In this document: piece by piece, positions 28,601-36,040 of the stretch
How positions within the stretch are numbered: the first letter of the stretch is position 1
Layout of the letters: each line of letters opens with the position of its first letter
NCBI GenBank assembly: GCA_963778375.1
Contig: CAVZTX010000023.1
Location: 162,218-226,217, forward strand
Direction: 5' to 3'
Length of the DNA stretch: 64,000 nucleotides
Origin: CAVZTX01 sp963778375
Lineage (GTDB): Bacteria; Chloroflexota; Ktedonobacteria; Ktedonobacterales; Ktedonobacteraceae
Translations under genes and position numbers: made by a program
Notes under the pieces: generated by a model
Seen by the model: the letters and a program-made list of their open reading frames with translations, nothing else
What the model was told of the DNA's origin: nothing
The model's database searches: none

Positions 28601-28744
28601 AGCAATAATGGGTGCGGTAAAAGTGGCGACTACTCCTATAAGCGCTACAGAGGTGGAATTCAGACCGGTTTTCACTACTACTGCTATAGTAATAGCCAGT
28701 ACTATCGCTCCTGCGATTGCAATCATTGCTCGTAGTATAGCCAA
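25604..28744 (-). CDS. Membrane-anchored NACHT-HEAT STAND protein
   Basis: The 1046-residue protein is a bacterial NLR-like protein. Two membrane helices (about 5-25 and 33-51) are followed by a linker and a NACHT NTPase: Walker A GDPGTGKTT at 170-178 and Walker B ILLLDGLDE at 248-256, then a sensor TTRKASYHLRT. A winged-helix part follows (FSHLTLQEYFVAQYAV, residues about 480-500). From about 590 to 1000 are roughly a dozen HEAT-like units of the EALGKLGD type. The start is TTG at 28744 with GAGG 6 nt upstream. Such proteins oligomerise on ligand binding and often act in anti-phage defence. A two-helix membrane N-terminus as the effector is an inference. Confidence 0.85.
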   Translation of the reverse strand: MAILRAMIAIAGAIVLAITIAVVVKTGLNSTSVALIGVVATFTAPIIANMVQGDITKKKTKSDFIIGYNTAFGKVFKKYQDSISGDLGIAHLHVLDMSRPLKITDIYVGLRLHKETRPSYEVDPNLREAASGYDPSMILKAIALRLENYVNTAMEPIQAINNYKRCVIVGDPGTGKTTLLKYLTMKLLEKELSPLSCLPIHIELRNFATSGLSDLLEFVASVWEDRYTFSNVPVLNSIKSRLKDGTAILLLDGLDETVIGDTKGKSEEAYRRTANAIIQLTTRYPRSPAIVTTRKASYHLRTPLTGFTELEVLDFRSKDIKRFVNKWFTLDPPDPQKKISANDLNSRLENNLRIQALAANPLLLSLIVIAYRDQLELPDKRAELYRQCVNTMLNKWDERRGIKRHSDFNPEQKLQLLEVVAWRFHLRRQCYFPERELLNVITELFSSVEYSPALAQQILDELTEGSGLFKRQAHSWYSFSHLTLQEYFVAQYAVKYNQLDILLSYRGDPWWEEVILLYAGCISDASSLLQKLIGSINLVPLQEDIFLTNLILAGRCLAAHPSIQQSFLQEEIIIKLFNALQTTHYSLIRQKVAETIIEFCTPNMYKHLIALLSDEQIHPAARASVAEALGKIGDPSIVIDLLPLLSQERIDWAVRTRIADTIGNLGEAYITPMLLELLSKKEINPLVRMSIAEALGSLGEYSLVNEFMKLLAKDEIDTIVRASIARALGKMGGISLSTMLLEKLMDENVIRDRDIRMGIVEALGALGDVAVATRLFELLKKSTDPIFQVGIVETIGKLGERSLVSEMLQMISEERLDFRVQISIIEALGTLGDPSAIPGLRQLLVNKQLSYLMHAYVIVSLGRLGDQSITDELLHLLSSTGSNLSIYKRIPEALHRIGEHSIVDRLLQLLSDSQIDPPRGKCIVTALGLLGETSVVPALLSLLSGQQGPNVRKCIAEALEQLASDEKTVLKLAELLQRTDAIADSIYQTLWSVSRRAGVTVFMEGKMAYNNVKIMRWGKIFEIKDSLISPQIKLPLQSNRKIPTRV

Positions 28745-28914
28745 GTTTTACCTCGCTCATATTATGATGCCAGATAATAAATTGAAGTAATTGTATATTA
28801 CATAACTGAATAGCTATTTGTTCATAACTCACGTAGCCATATTACCTATGTCCACCTTTAAATAAGATGGGCATCATCAATGGAGATCCTAACTTTACCT
28901 CGTTCCTAGCAAAG

Positions 28915-30444
28915 CTACACGAGTCCGGGGAAGAAGTCCTTCTTTATCTGAGCGTTTTTGATGTCCATATTTTTCAGGATGCGCTCATAGGCTCTGACCA
29001 TATCTGGTGGGCCGGAAAGATAAAACGTTCGTTCTGAATAGTCCGGTACTGCTTGCGCAATCATCTCTTGATCTATTCTTCCCACTAAACCGCGCCAATT
29101 TCGTGGAATAGCCTGTGTATTGGTCAGGGTGTAGAAGACTTTGATACCCAGTTTTGTTTGCGCTTCACTTAAAATGTCGCTATAGGCAATTTCATTGGCG
29201 GTTCGATTGGCATAGAAGAGCACGATATCTCGTGGCTGTTTCATATCAATAAGATATTTTAGCATGCTCCTGAAGGGTGTAATGCCGATACCTCCGGCAA
29301 GAAAGACCAGTTTTTGCTCGGGGTCTTGAGGGAGCGTAAAATCTCCGGCAATCTGTCCGGCCATTATCTGTGTGCGGCCATCTATGTTATACAAAGCTTG
29401 CTTGAAACTGCTGCTCTCTTTGTAAAATCGCACTCCCAGGTGCAGGCTTTCCTCGGTTGGCGAGGAGGCAAGGGTAAAAAAGCGGCGATTGCCCCGGCTA
29501 TCCGGTTTCGTATGCGCGAGCGTGAACTCCATATATTGTCCGGGTGCAAACACTAGTTTTTGTGATGGTTTGAAAGCAAAATCAACGATGTTGGACGCGA
29601 TCTTACTTTTTCTTTTCAATTTGAGAATAAATTTGCGCTTAGGACTGATGAGATAGGAATAGGCGTTGCCAATGACCAGGGCCAGTTCAGGAGTGGAGTA
29701 GATACGGCCAAGATGGATTTGGGGCACGAACAAAATGCCAACGATTATGGCATAAAAGAGCTTCAAGTTCTGCGTGGGAGGTACAGTAAGCGGTTCTGTC
29801 AGCATAATAGCCGCGAAGAAAAAGAGCGGTGATTCTACTAACAATTGCTGCAACTCTTTCGGCACAGACAGCCCTTGCAGGACGCTGACAAGACAAACGG
29901 TTACAAGCGAGGCCACTACAAAGAACAGAACCATTTCTCCCTGACGTAACTTGCGCACGAGTAGCGCTCCACCCACAATCACGGCAGGCAGCATACTCAC
30001 GGTTCCTACCCACCAGCTCGCGGATTCGCCAAGCGCAAATGAGGTAATCACAACTGCTATCGCGGCAGGATTAAAGAAATGCTTATTGTGAAGTGCAAGA
30101 ATATATTTGGAAGAGATGGCCAGAATCCCTGCCCAGCCGAGAAACAGCAGGTCACCTGGTGATTTGATAGGGTCGATGATAAGCGCCAGGATGAGGGCAG
30201 TAATATAGGTTGATTTTATATTTGCTGGTACCGCAAGGATGTTTGCGAGTATCAGATTTGTCGCCCAACAGATCATGACAAGAAAGAAGGTTGACAGGAG
30301 CAGCGCTATTGGTGAGAAAGCAAGTAGCTGAAAATAGGACAGCACCGCCGCTACAGCGATGAGTCCAATCAGCACATAGAGCACCAACCGGTACATGGTG
30401 ATGCGATCTAACACATAATCAACGCTTGCCATCATGCCAGACAT
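28915..30444 (-). CDS. RnfD-like membrane protein fused to ferredoxin-NADP reductase module
   Basis: The N-terminal 280 residues are about ten membrane helices with the RnfD/NqrB signature (LHNKHFFNPAAIAVVITSF, then MLTEPLTVPPTQ). The C-terminal 230 residues form a flavin reductase: FAD-binding APGQYMEFTL, the RRFFTLASSP flavin loop, NAD-binding LVFLAGGIGITPFRSML and the LSGPPDMVRAYE motif, ending in the typical aromatic tail. It probably moves electrons from NAD(P)H across the membrane to the FMN-binding partner. Its 5' end overlaps apbE by 26 nt if the ATG at 30444 is used; 30486 is an alternative start. No [ST]GAT flavinylation motif is seen in the RnfD half. Confidence 0.85.
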   Translation of the reverse strand: MSGMMASVDYVLDRITMYRLVLYVLIGLIAVAAVLSYFQLLAFSPIALLLSTFFLVMICWATNLILANILAVPANIKSTYITALILALIIDPIKSPGDLLFLGWAGILAISSKYILALHNKHFFNPAAIAVVITSFALGESASWWVGTVSMLPAVIVGGALLVRKLRQGEMVLFFVVASLVTVCLVSVLQGLSVPKELQQLLVESPLFFFAAIMLTEPLTVPPTQNLKLFYAIIVGILFVPQIHLGRIYSTPELALVIGNAYSYLISPKRKFILKLKRKSKIASNIVDFAFKPSQKLVFAPGQYMEFTLAHTKPDSRGNRRFFTLASSPTEESLHLGVRFYKESSSFKQALYNIDGRTQIMAGQIAGDFTLPQDPEQKLVFLAGGIGITPFRSMLKYLIDMKQPRDIVLFYANRTANEIAYSDILSEAQTKLGIKVFYTLTNTQAIPRNWRGLVGRIDQEMIAQAVPDYSERTFYLSGPPDMVRAYERILKNMDIKNAQIKKDFFPGLV

Positions 30445-31171
30445 ACCTTTCAAAACCAGTGGTAAATATTGCTCGACCAGAAGCATCGATCATATAGCCT
30501 TCAAACCCTGGTAACTGTTCGATGAAGTAGATGCCCCTTTTGCCCATCGCAAAGGCTGCCGTCGCAAAGCGATCAGCTTCGTACACATTGGAACCAATCA
30601 CGGTCAGACTAACGATATCTTCAAGAGGTACACGTGGGTTATGTGGGTCATAGATGTGCTGCCCGCGAATGGCGGTTCCAGATGTGGCAATACCCTTATC
30701 CGTGAGCGCCAGAATTTTCACATTCTCTTTGCGATTGAACGGGTTGCGGATACCGATTCGCCAGGAGTTTCCATCCTTCTTTCCCGCCACCTGGATGTCG
30801 CCACCGGCATCAATGTAGAAGTTGCTAAAACCAGCTTCTTTCAACATATCTGCGGCCTGAAGAATTGCCCAGCCTTTGACGATGCCAGAGGGGTCTAGTA
30901 TACCGTTATGCTGAATATCGAAATATCCCAGCGTTTCCTCTCGGGTTTGCTCGCTTAATGCCAGAATGGTCTTCATTTCTTCGCTATACTCTTCTTTTCG
31001 TAGTTCGCCCCGATTGATCTTTGAAATCTCACTGTCTTCTTTGTACGTACTGAAGGTAGCATCAATCGTGCGAAAGTAGGCGAAGACGCTTTCGATATCA
31101 GCTTCTGTCACACTGGGGTCAACTATTTCGACGGTAATGGGCATACCCATAAGTAACTGAAGTTGTTTCAT
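30419..31171 (-). CDS. apbE: FAD:protein FMN transferase
   Basis: ApbE attaches FMN through a phosphoester bond to Thr in target proteins outside the cytoplasm. The 250-residue protein is compact (usual 300-350), lacks a signal peptide and begins MKQLQLLMGMPITVEI. Landmarks are the STYKEDSEISKINRG block, FDIQHNGILDPSGIVKGWA (usual DPSGIVKGWA), the FYIDAGGDIQVAG FAD loop, GIATSGTAIRGQHIYDP with His, and the ADRFATAAFAMG helix. It lies 3 nt after the FMN-binding gene and overlaps the RnfD-FNR gene, so the three should be made together. Confidence 0.93.
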   Translation of the reverse strand: MKQLQLLMGMPITVEIVDPSVTEADIESVFAYFRTIDATFSTYKEDSEISKINRGELRKEEYSEEMKTILALSEQTREETLGYFDIQHNGILDPSGIVKGWAILQAADMLKEAGFSNFYIDAGGDIQVAGKKDGNSWRIGIRNPFNRKENVKILALTDKGIATSGTAIRGQHIYDPHNPRVPLEDIVSLTVIGSNVYEADRFATAAFAMGKRGIYFIEQLPGFEGYMIDASGRAIFTTGFERYVWHDGKR

Positions 31172-31174
31172 AGA

Positions 31175-31642
31175 TTATGCGTGTGCTTGTGAAAGTGCAT
31201 CCGTGAGGGATTGTATGAAGGCCTCGCTGGAATCGGTGGCACCTGTCACGATATCGACATTAGCGCTTTGTGCCTGGATTGCCTCACTTGTGAGTTCCGG
31301 ATCAGCGATGCTATTGATGTAAACTGAGCGACTGCGGTCATTGGGAAACTGCAAAAATTGCACGTCGGTTATTTTCCCATTCGTAATGATCGCTTTGACC
31401 TGCACATATCCCCATTGCGCATCGGCAACACTTCCGGTGTAGGAACCGTCCTTGTAGCCTGAGCCGGACGTGGCGGTTGCCCCCGGCGACGGAGATGAGG
31501 AGGTAGCCGTAGCTGTGCTTGATGAGGAGCGCGATGTTGCCGGAGTGCTTGGTACAACGGCAACAGGACCGGAGTGAGCATGTATAAAGCTATAGATAAC
31601 AAAGGTACCTATAATGACAATTGAAACAATGAGTTTTTTCAT
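31175..31642 (-). CDS. Secreted FMN-binding domain protein
   Basis: The 155-residue protein has an N-terminal signal anchor (KKLIVSIVIIGTFVIYSFI), a Ser/Thr/Pro/Ala linker of about 40 residues, and an FMN_bind domain (GYKDGSYTGSVADAQWGYVQ, ITDVQFLQFP). VTGATDSSEAFIQSL carries the [ST]GAT flavinylation site; the Thr in TGAT would receive FMN from the ApbE next door. It probably acts at the outer face of the membrane as an electron carrier. It is the first gene of the operon, with a short palindrome at 31682-31694 upstream. Confidence 0.9.
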   Translation of the reverse strand: MKKLIVSIVIIGTFVIYSFIHAHSGPVAVVPSTPATSRSSSSTATATSSSPSPGATATSGSGYKDGSYTGSVADAQWGYVQVKAIITNGKITDVQFLQFPNDRSRSVYINSIADPELTSEAIQAQSANVDIVTGATDSSEAFIQSLTDALSQAHA

Positions 31643-31681
31643 GAGATGGTTATCCCTAGCTGATTGACTTCTTGCTTACAC

Positions 31682-31694
31682 TAGACACAGTCTA
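31682..31694. promoter_or_regulatory. Short palindrome upstream of flavin operon
   Basis: TAGAC at 31682-31686 and GTCTA at 31690-31694 form a 13-bp palindrome 40 bp before the operon's first ATG (31642). It may be an operator; the site is short and could be chance. Confidence 0.25.
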
Positions 31695-31861
31695 AGTAAC
31701 GCATATCAAAAAACAGGCAAGAATATGTAAAAAGTCTGTAAAGACTCCAGTCGTATCGATAACACGAGCAAAGACGGCAGTGGCATTTCCTTAAACCATC
31801 AAGTAAACAACTGGGTAGTCGTGGAGCAGTTATGATTCTTTGCCGATTGCTCACTGTCTCA

Positions 31862-33801
31862 TCAGGGCACCCTGCCCCCGATATTCCAAGGAAAGGGGGC
31901 CTCTGGAATAGGCTTCCCCAGAAAAGGCGCAAGTTTGCTCCAGCCTTCTCCACCACAGATATCCAACACTAACAGATCTTGTGGTCGCTCGCGAAAATAC
32001 TCCCTCACCTCGGCCGTATACGCATCGTAGGCTCGAGAGAAGGCCTCCTCTTCATATTCTTGCGTGCCATAGAGTCTTTCATGGATGACATGCAGATACT
32101 GGGTCAGCCAACTCTCAGGCATCGCCCGCAAGAGGGTTCAAGCTCCTCCAGCCACAAGCTTCGACACGATCTGAGCCAGGAGTGCTTCTCACGAACGGTC
32201 AGGATGAATTTGCTGCCGGGATAGGCTTGATCTAAGGCCTTGTAGAGACAACATACCGGGGTATCCGTGATGGCATCAGCCTCCTGCAACAGAGCCAGGG
32301 AGAGGCATTGCAGCTCAGAGTCGAAGAAATGATACACTTGCGCGCGGGTCACGCTATCATGCGGAAAATGGATCGCCTTATACCCTAATAGGTGCAAAGC
32401 TTGTGTTAAGCTGGTGGTTCCCGTCCTGCTGAGCCCTATACCGAAGACTTTCGCCCGTGTAGTCCTGGACTTTAGGAAGGAAGGAGGTTGCACCGTAGCG
32501 GGCCAGCTCCAACCTTTCTGTCCCTCCGTCCGGCTGAAGTGCAGCACTGCATCGGCGGCACTTTGAGCGCCTCTCATCTGTCGAAGCGTCTGTTCCATCT
32601 GCCGCACGCGTGCATGGATCTCCCGGTCGCTGCTCACATGCATAACCGCCTCCTGAAGCAAGTGCACCGTGACGGCATTACTCTCCAGGATTATGCCTAG
32701 CCCAAGCTCTTCCACTCGCTTGGCGGTGATCCGCTGTTCCAGCATTTGGGGGATGACCACCAGCGGAACCCCATACGACAACCCTTCCATGATACTATTC
32801 ATGCCCCCATGGGTCACAAACACGCGGCTGTGTTGGAGCACATCGAGCTGGGGCACATGGGAACGCACCAGGAAGTTCTTCGGGAGTTCGCCAAAGGTAC
32901 TCAACTGGCTTGTGCCAGTAGCCAGCACGACTTGCCATGACGGTTCGGTCTGCTTGCTCCGCCCGAAGAAGGATCTCTTCTCACTGGTGGCTCGGCTCCC
33001 TTCTCCAAATGCCGCAAAACACATCTTGTAGAAAGCTTCTTCGTTGCTGCAGACTGTTCCCAACGAAATATAGAGCGTTGGCTGCTTCTTGAGCAGGTCC
33101 AGGGGAAAATCCGTTCCTTCCTCGCGTGGTCGAAGAGAAGGCCCAACGAACTGAAAGCGATCATCAAAGGTTTCGCCTCCCGGTTGGAACATACGCGGAA
33201 TCGGGACCAGATTGAGCGCTTCGGCATGGTCAAAGAAGCTTTTCAGATTGATCACTGGCACAGGGTAGGTGCTGCGTAATTCCTCAAGGGCGGCAGCAAA
33301 GTTGACCGGCTGCTCGAACGCAGACGCTTGCGTCTGGGAAACACGAGGCATCGCCAGCCGACCAGCCTGGTCAAGCATTGTCCAGAAGGGCTGGCCAAGC
33401 TGCTCATTCATCACGAAGGTCGGTTGACAGCGAATGGCAGGCAGATGCAGGAGATGGGCCACCAGCCGCCCCCACAGACACCACGCATCATAGATGATAT
33501 AGTCCGGCTGTTGCGTGCGGACAGTTTCGAGCAGGTGTGGAAGGACTTCTAGGCTCGTCACGGCGGTATGCAAGGGCAACCAGAGGAGCAGATCCGCACA
33601 CGGCACAGGCGACCAACGAAATGCCCTGCCGGTCATTGTGAATGGCAGAAGAGCGGCTCCAGTTGCTTGAATGGTTGATTTGAACTGATCAGGCAGGCAG
33701 TAGATGACATCCTCACCCTGGGTCACCAGCTCACGGGCAAGCGGAAGCGTGGGATTCACATGCCCAGATGCTGGCAGAGGAAAAATCATAGCTCTTGCCA
33801 T
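31862..33801 (-). pseudogene. Glycosyltransferase-sulfotransferase fusion with one frameshift
   Basis: The first 410 residues are a UGT/MGT-type family 1 glycosyltransferase: FPLPASGHVNPTLPLAREL at the N-terminus and the donor-binding RSHVPQLDVLQHSRVFVTHG, GGMNSIMEGLSYGVPLVVIP. A Pro-rich linker leads to a sulfotransferase: FGIGLSRTGTTSLTQALHLL is the 5'-phosphosulfate loop for PAPS, then ITDTPVCCLY and KFILTVREKHSWLRS with the 3'-phosphate site. A one-base loss near 32135 ends the frame; the C-terminal 85 residues (ESWLTQYLHVIHERLYG) continue in another frame to 31862. AGGGAC lies 7 nt before the ATG. An intact copy could add a sugar and then sulfate it on one acceptor. Confidence 0.85.
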
Positions 33802-33990
33802 ACATGTCCCTCCATATCTTCACGCTTCTCCCGCTGTCTGTCTCGCGACCCTATGAGTACTGAAAGTGCTCAGCCCAATCGACTTCCACGACCTGCCCAT
33901 TCATACACGTGATGGACGAATGCCACAGCGAAACTCCCCTGGGAGCGTTGAGACGTCACCGTCCAGCCGCTCCCGAAGGAAAGCTGGATG

Positions 33991-34647
33991 CTAGCATGTA
34001 GCAATACATGCGTGAAAATAATAGCAGAAATACCCTTTAGCACATCCGCTATCGTCAGTACACTGACCCACTAATCTGCCATCCGAATAGCAATAATTCT
34101 CTCCGGATGTATCTGGCGCACAGTATCCGCAGGAACATGGGCCACGACCAGTGCATGAGATTGCACATGTGCCATTGCTGAGGCAGACACGGCCAGGGCT
34201 ACAACACGTTCCCTGACAGCAGGTACCCGAACAACAATCACCATCCTTACCACAGGAGCCGCCCCCGGTACAGGCGGTGCACTGGCCACCCTGGCATATT
34301 TGGCCCCCGGTACAGACGTTGCCGCAGGAGCCGCAGTTTTGCGTCGTCGTGAGATCTGTACAGGTGCCACTGCAACAGCCTTGTCCCGAGCTACATGTAT
34401 GCCCACACGCCCCACAGTTGTTGGTGGTTCCCAGATTAGTGCAGGTGCCATGACAGCAGCCACCACTACAGCACTGGCTATTCGTATTGCAGCCAATCCC
34501 ATTGGGTTTGCAATTGGCGAAGGCCGTGCCGACTCCGCCCAATCCCAAGAGACCTCCAAGTGTTGCGGCAAAGGCTTTGAGGGCTTGGCGGCGGGAAGTG
34601 GAGCGGGCTAATGATTTGGTGAAGTCATCAAAGCGGGAAGGGTCCAT
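33991..34647 (-). CDS. TAT-exported Cys-rich protein
   Basis: The 218-residue protein opens with MDPSRFDDFTKSLARSTSRR and then QALKAFAATLGGLLGLGGV, a twin-arginine-type signal (TSRRQALKAF) ending near AFA at residue 44. The mature part has about 40 cysteines in repeated CCSGxCCxGxC and NCGxCGxxCxxGQ units, like EGF/stigma-specific or dickkopf-type disulfide knots, and no enzyme motif. It would be folded in the cytoplasm or during export and rich in disulfides outside. A related gene, decayed and joined to a Hint domain, lies at 39371-40320. A short hairpin (33994-34011) spans the stop codon. Confidence 0.8.
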   Translation of the reverse strand: MDPSRFDDFTKSLARSTSRRQALKAFAATLGGLLGLGGVGTAFANCKPNGIGCNTNSQCCSGGCCHGTCTNLGTTNNCGACGHTCSSGQGCCSGTCTDLTTTQNCGSCGNVCTGGQICQGGQCTACTGGGSCGKDGDCCSGTCCQGTCCSPGRVCLSNGTCAISCTGRGPCSCGYCAPDTSGENYCYSDGRLVGQCTDDSGCAKGYFCYYFHACIATC

Positions 34648-34662
34648 CTCTCTTCCGACTTT

Positions 34663-34797
34663 CTAGAGGCTGTGCTGCCCCATATGGAGAAAAATAACGC
34701 ACAGGGTCACAACGAGACAGAGCAACGTGGCGTAATAAGGATTGATATACAGATAGGCTTCTTCACGAAGTATACCTGGGGAAAAGAGAAAAGACAA
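34663..34797 (-). CDS. Possible small membrane peptide upstream of Cys-rich gene
   Basis: A 44-codon frame starting at TTG 34797 ends at TAG 34663-34665, directly before the Cys-rich gene. It has one hydrophobic helix (YYATLLCLVVTLCVIFLHMG). A similar small membrane peptide (40301-40393) precedes the second Cys-rich gene, which makes this pair worth noting. The ribosome site is weak, so confidence is low. Confidence 0.25.
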   Translation of the reverse strand: MSFLFSPGILREEAYLYINPYYATLLCLVVTLCVIFLHMGQHSL

Positions 34798-34820
34798 GGG
34801 ACGTAACCAGCATATGGCCT

Positions 34821-35345
34821 CTAAGTATCTGTGGCACGAACGCTTAAGAGTCCGAGACCGAGGGCCACAATATCCTCAACACCACCCCAGAGCGCCTCGG
34901 GAGTCTGCGTTGTCCGGGAGAGCCAGGCACGGCTAGTGGTACTGGCGACCGAGCCAATAGCAGCACCGGTTGCTCCACTGATGAGGCCGAGAACGGGTGA
35001 CTGTTGCAGTCTACGAGAAAGAACCATTCCCACTACAGCACCGATTACGAGCCGACCAAGGAGCGGTCCTGGACTGGTGCGGCTGGGAATGATAGGAAGT
35101 TTGTCCGCGACGATTTCTCCGAGGGCGGCAAAAGTCGTTACGGCATGGCTTGCAGGTGATTGCAGCAGGTGGTCTATTGAGGAGGAATTCTCCTCACTCG
35201 CAGGGCTTGTCCAGCTTAACAATGCGAGAGGCGTCATTGAACGTATGCCGGTAACCAGGCCGAGTAGCCCAGCGCATGCGGCCGCTTCGACCGGTTTCCC
35301 TGCAAGAGAACCAGCCGGTCGCAGTAGATGTGTAGGATGGATCAT
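34821..35345 (-). CDS. DUF4126 family membrane protein
   Basis: The 174-residue protein has the DUF4126 pattern: AACAGLLGLVTGIRSMTPLA near the start, ALGEIVADKLPIIPSRTSPG in the middle and GRLVIGAVVGMVLSRR plus a further Gly-rich helix near the end. About four membrane helices are predicted. The role of DUF4126 proteins is unknown. Its start lies 152 nt inside the 3' end of the SRPBCC gene upstream, an unusually long same-strand overlap in a different frame. The ribosome site is poor. Confidence 0.75.
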   Translation of the reverse strand: MIHPTHLLRPAGSLAGKPVEAAACAGLLGLVTGIRSMTPLALLSWTSPASEENSSSIDHLLQSPASHAVTTFAALGEIVADKLPIIPSRTSPGPLLGRLVIGAVVGMVLSRRLQQSPVLGLISGATGAAIGSVASTTSRAWLSRTTQTPEALWGGVEDIVALGLGLLSVRATDT

Positions 35346-35781
35346 TCTTCTGCGCGAGGCGAGTTAACATCTTATTATAGATGCGTTGTAGCCCTAAGGG
35401 TGCGAAGGTTCGCTCAAAGAAGCCACCAATACCACTACCTCCCTCCCACTCACTTGTAAGGCTTACATGTGTCTGCTGCCCATCATCCACCGGTGTGAGG
35501 GTCCACATGGTGATGAGCGAAGAATTACTATCTCGCTCTGTGAGCACTTCGCCCTCGAGAGTCTCAGCGATATGCATGCGGTAGGGACGCTTGCGGCCTG
35601 CTGCCTTTAAGTCATAACGGATGATGGTTCCTTCACCCATTCCGCCTTGCTCCACGGTGTAGTCGACGAAATTGCTTGTCAGGATAGACGGGCGAGTATT
35701 TTGAAAGTCAATCAACGATGCGTACACTACTTCAGGAGTAGCGGGAATGACATATTCACTTTGTACATAGATACGACTCAT
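35194..35781 (-). CDS. SRPBCC (START-like) domain protein
   Basis: Residues 1-145 form a polyketide-cyclase/START-type hydrophobic pocket domain: VQSEYVIPATPEVVYASLID, GEGTIIRYDLKAAG, TLTPVDDGQQTHVSLTSEWEG and FAPLGLQRIYNKMLTRLAQ. GAGGA is 7 nt before the ATG chosen at 35781. The last 50 residues, from about ATGWFSCRETG, look like out-of-frame reading of the DUF4126 gene, so the natural stop may have been lost. It probably binds a small lipid-like ligand. Confidence 0.75.
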   Translation of the reverse strand: MSRIYVQSEYVIPATPEVVYASLIDFQNTRPSILTSNFVDYTVEQGGMGEGTIIRYDLKAAGRKRPYRMHIAETLEGEVLTERDSNSSLITMWTLTPVDDGQQTHVSLTSEWEGGSGIGGFFERTFAPLGLQRIYNKMLTRLAQKNDPSYTSTATGWFSCRETGRSGRMRWATRPGYRHTFNDASRIVKLDKPCE

Positions 35782-35846
35782 GCGGAATCCTCTTTCTTGT
35801 AATATGATTTGCCCCATAGTTAACTTAACCCGCTCCCCCGCCCCCA

Positions 35847-35871
35847 GGGCAACCGCAAGGGATTGCCCCTA
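35847..35871. repeat. Short intergenic hairpin repeat
   Basis: GGGCAA (35848-35853) pairs with TTGCCC (35864-35869), followed by CTAC. The sequence GGGCAACCGCAAGGGATTGCCCC has the look of a dispersed intergenic repeat. The rest of 35782-36040 holds no gene that I can support. Confidence 0.4.
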
Positions 35872-36040
35872 CTATACACGAAGCGGCTCGCAGTCTGAGC
35901 TTCAGTAACGCCTATATGGTTTGTCCCTGCCAGGGATAGCTTTCTGGCGTGCTGTTCACTTCCACTTGAAATTTCCATCTTCATAAATCGTAGCACCACA
36001 GGGGAAGGGTTACCTTTTTTACTACGCAGGCAGAGCCAAG

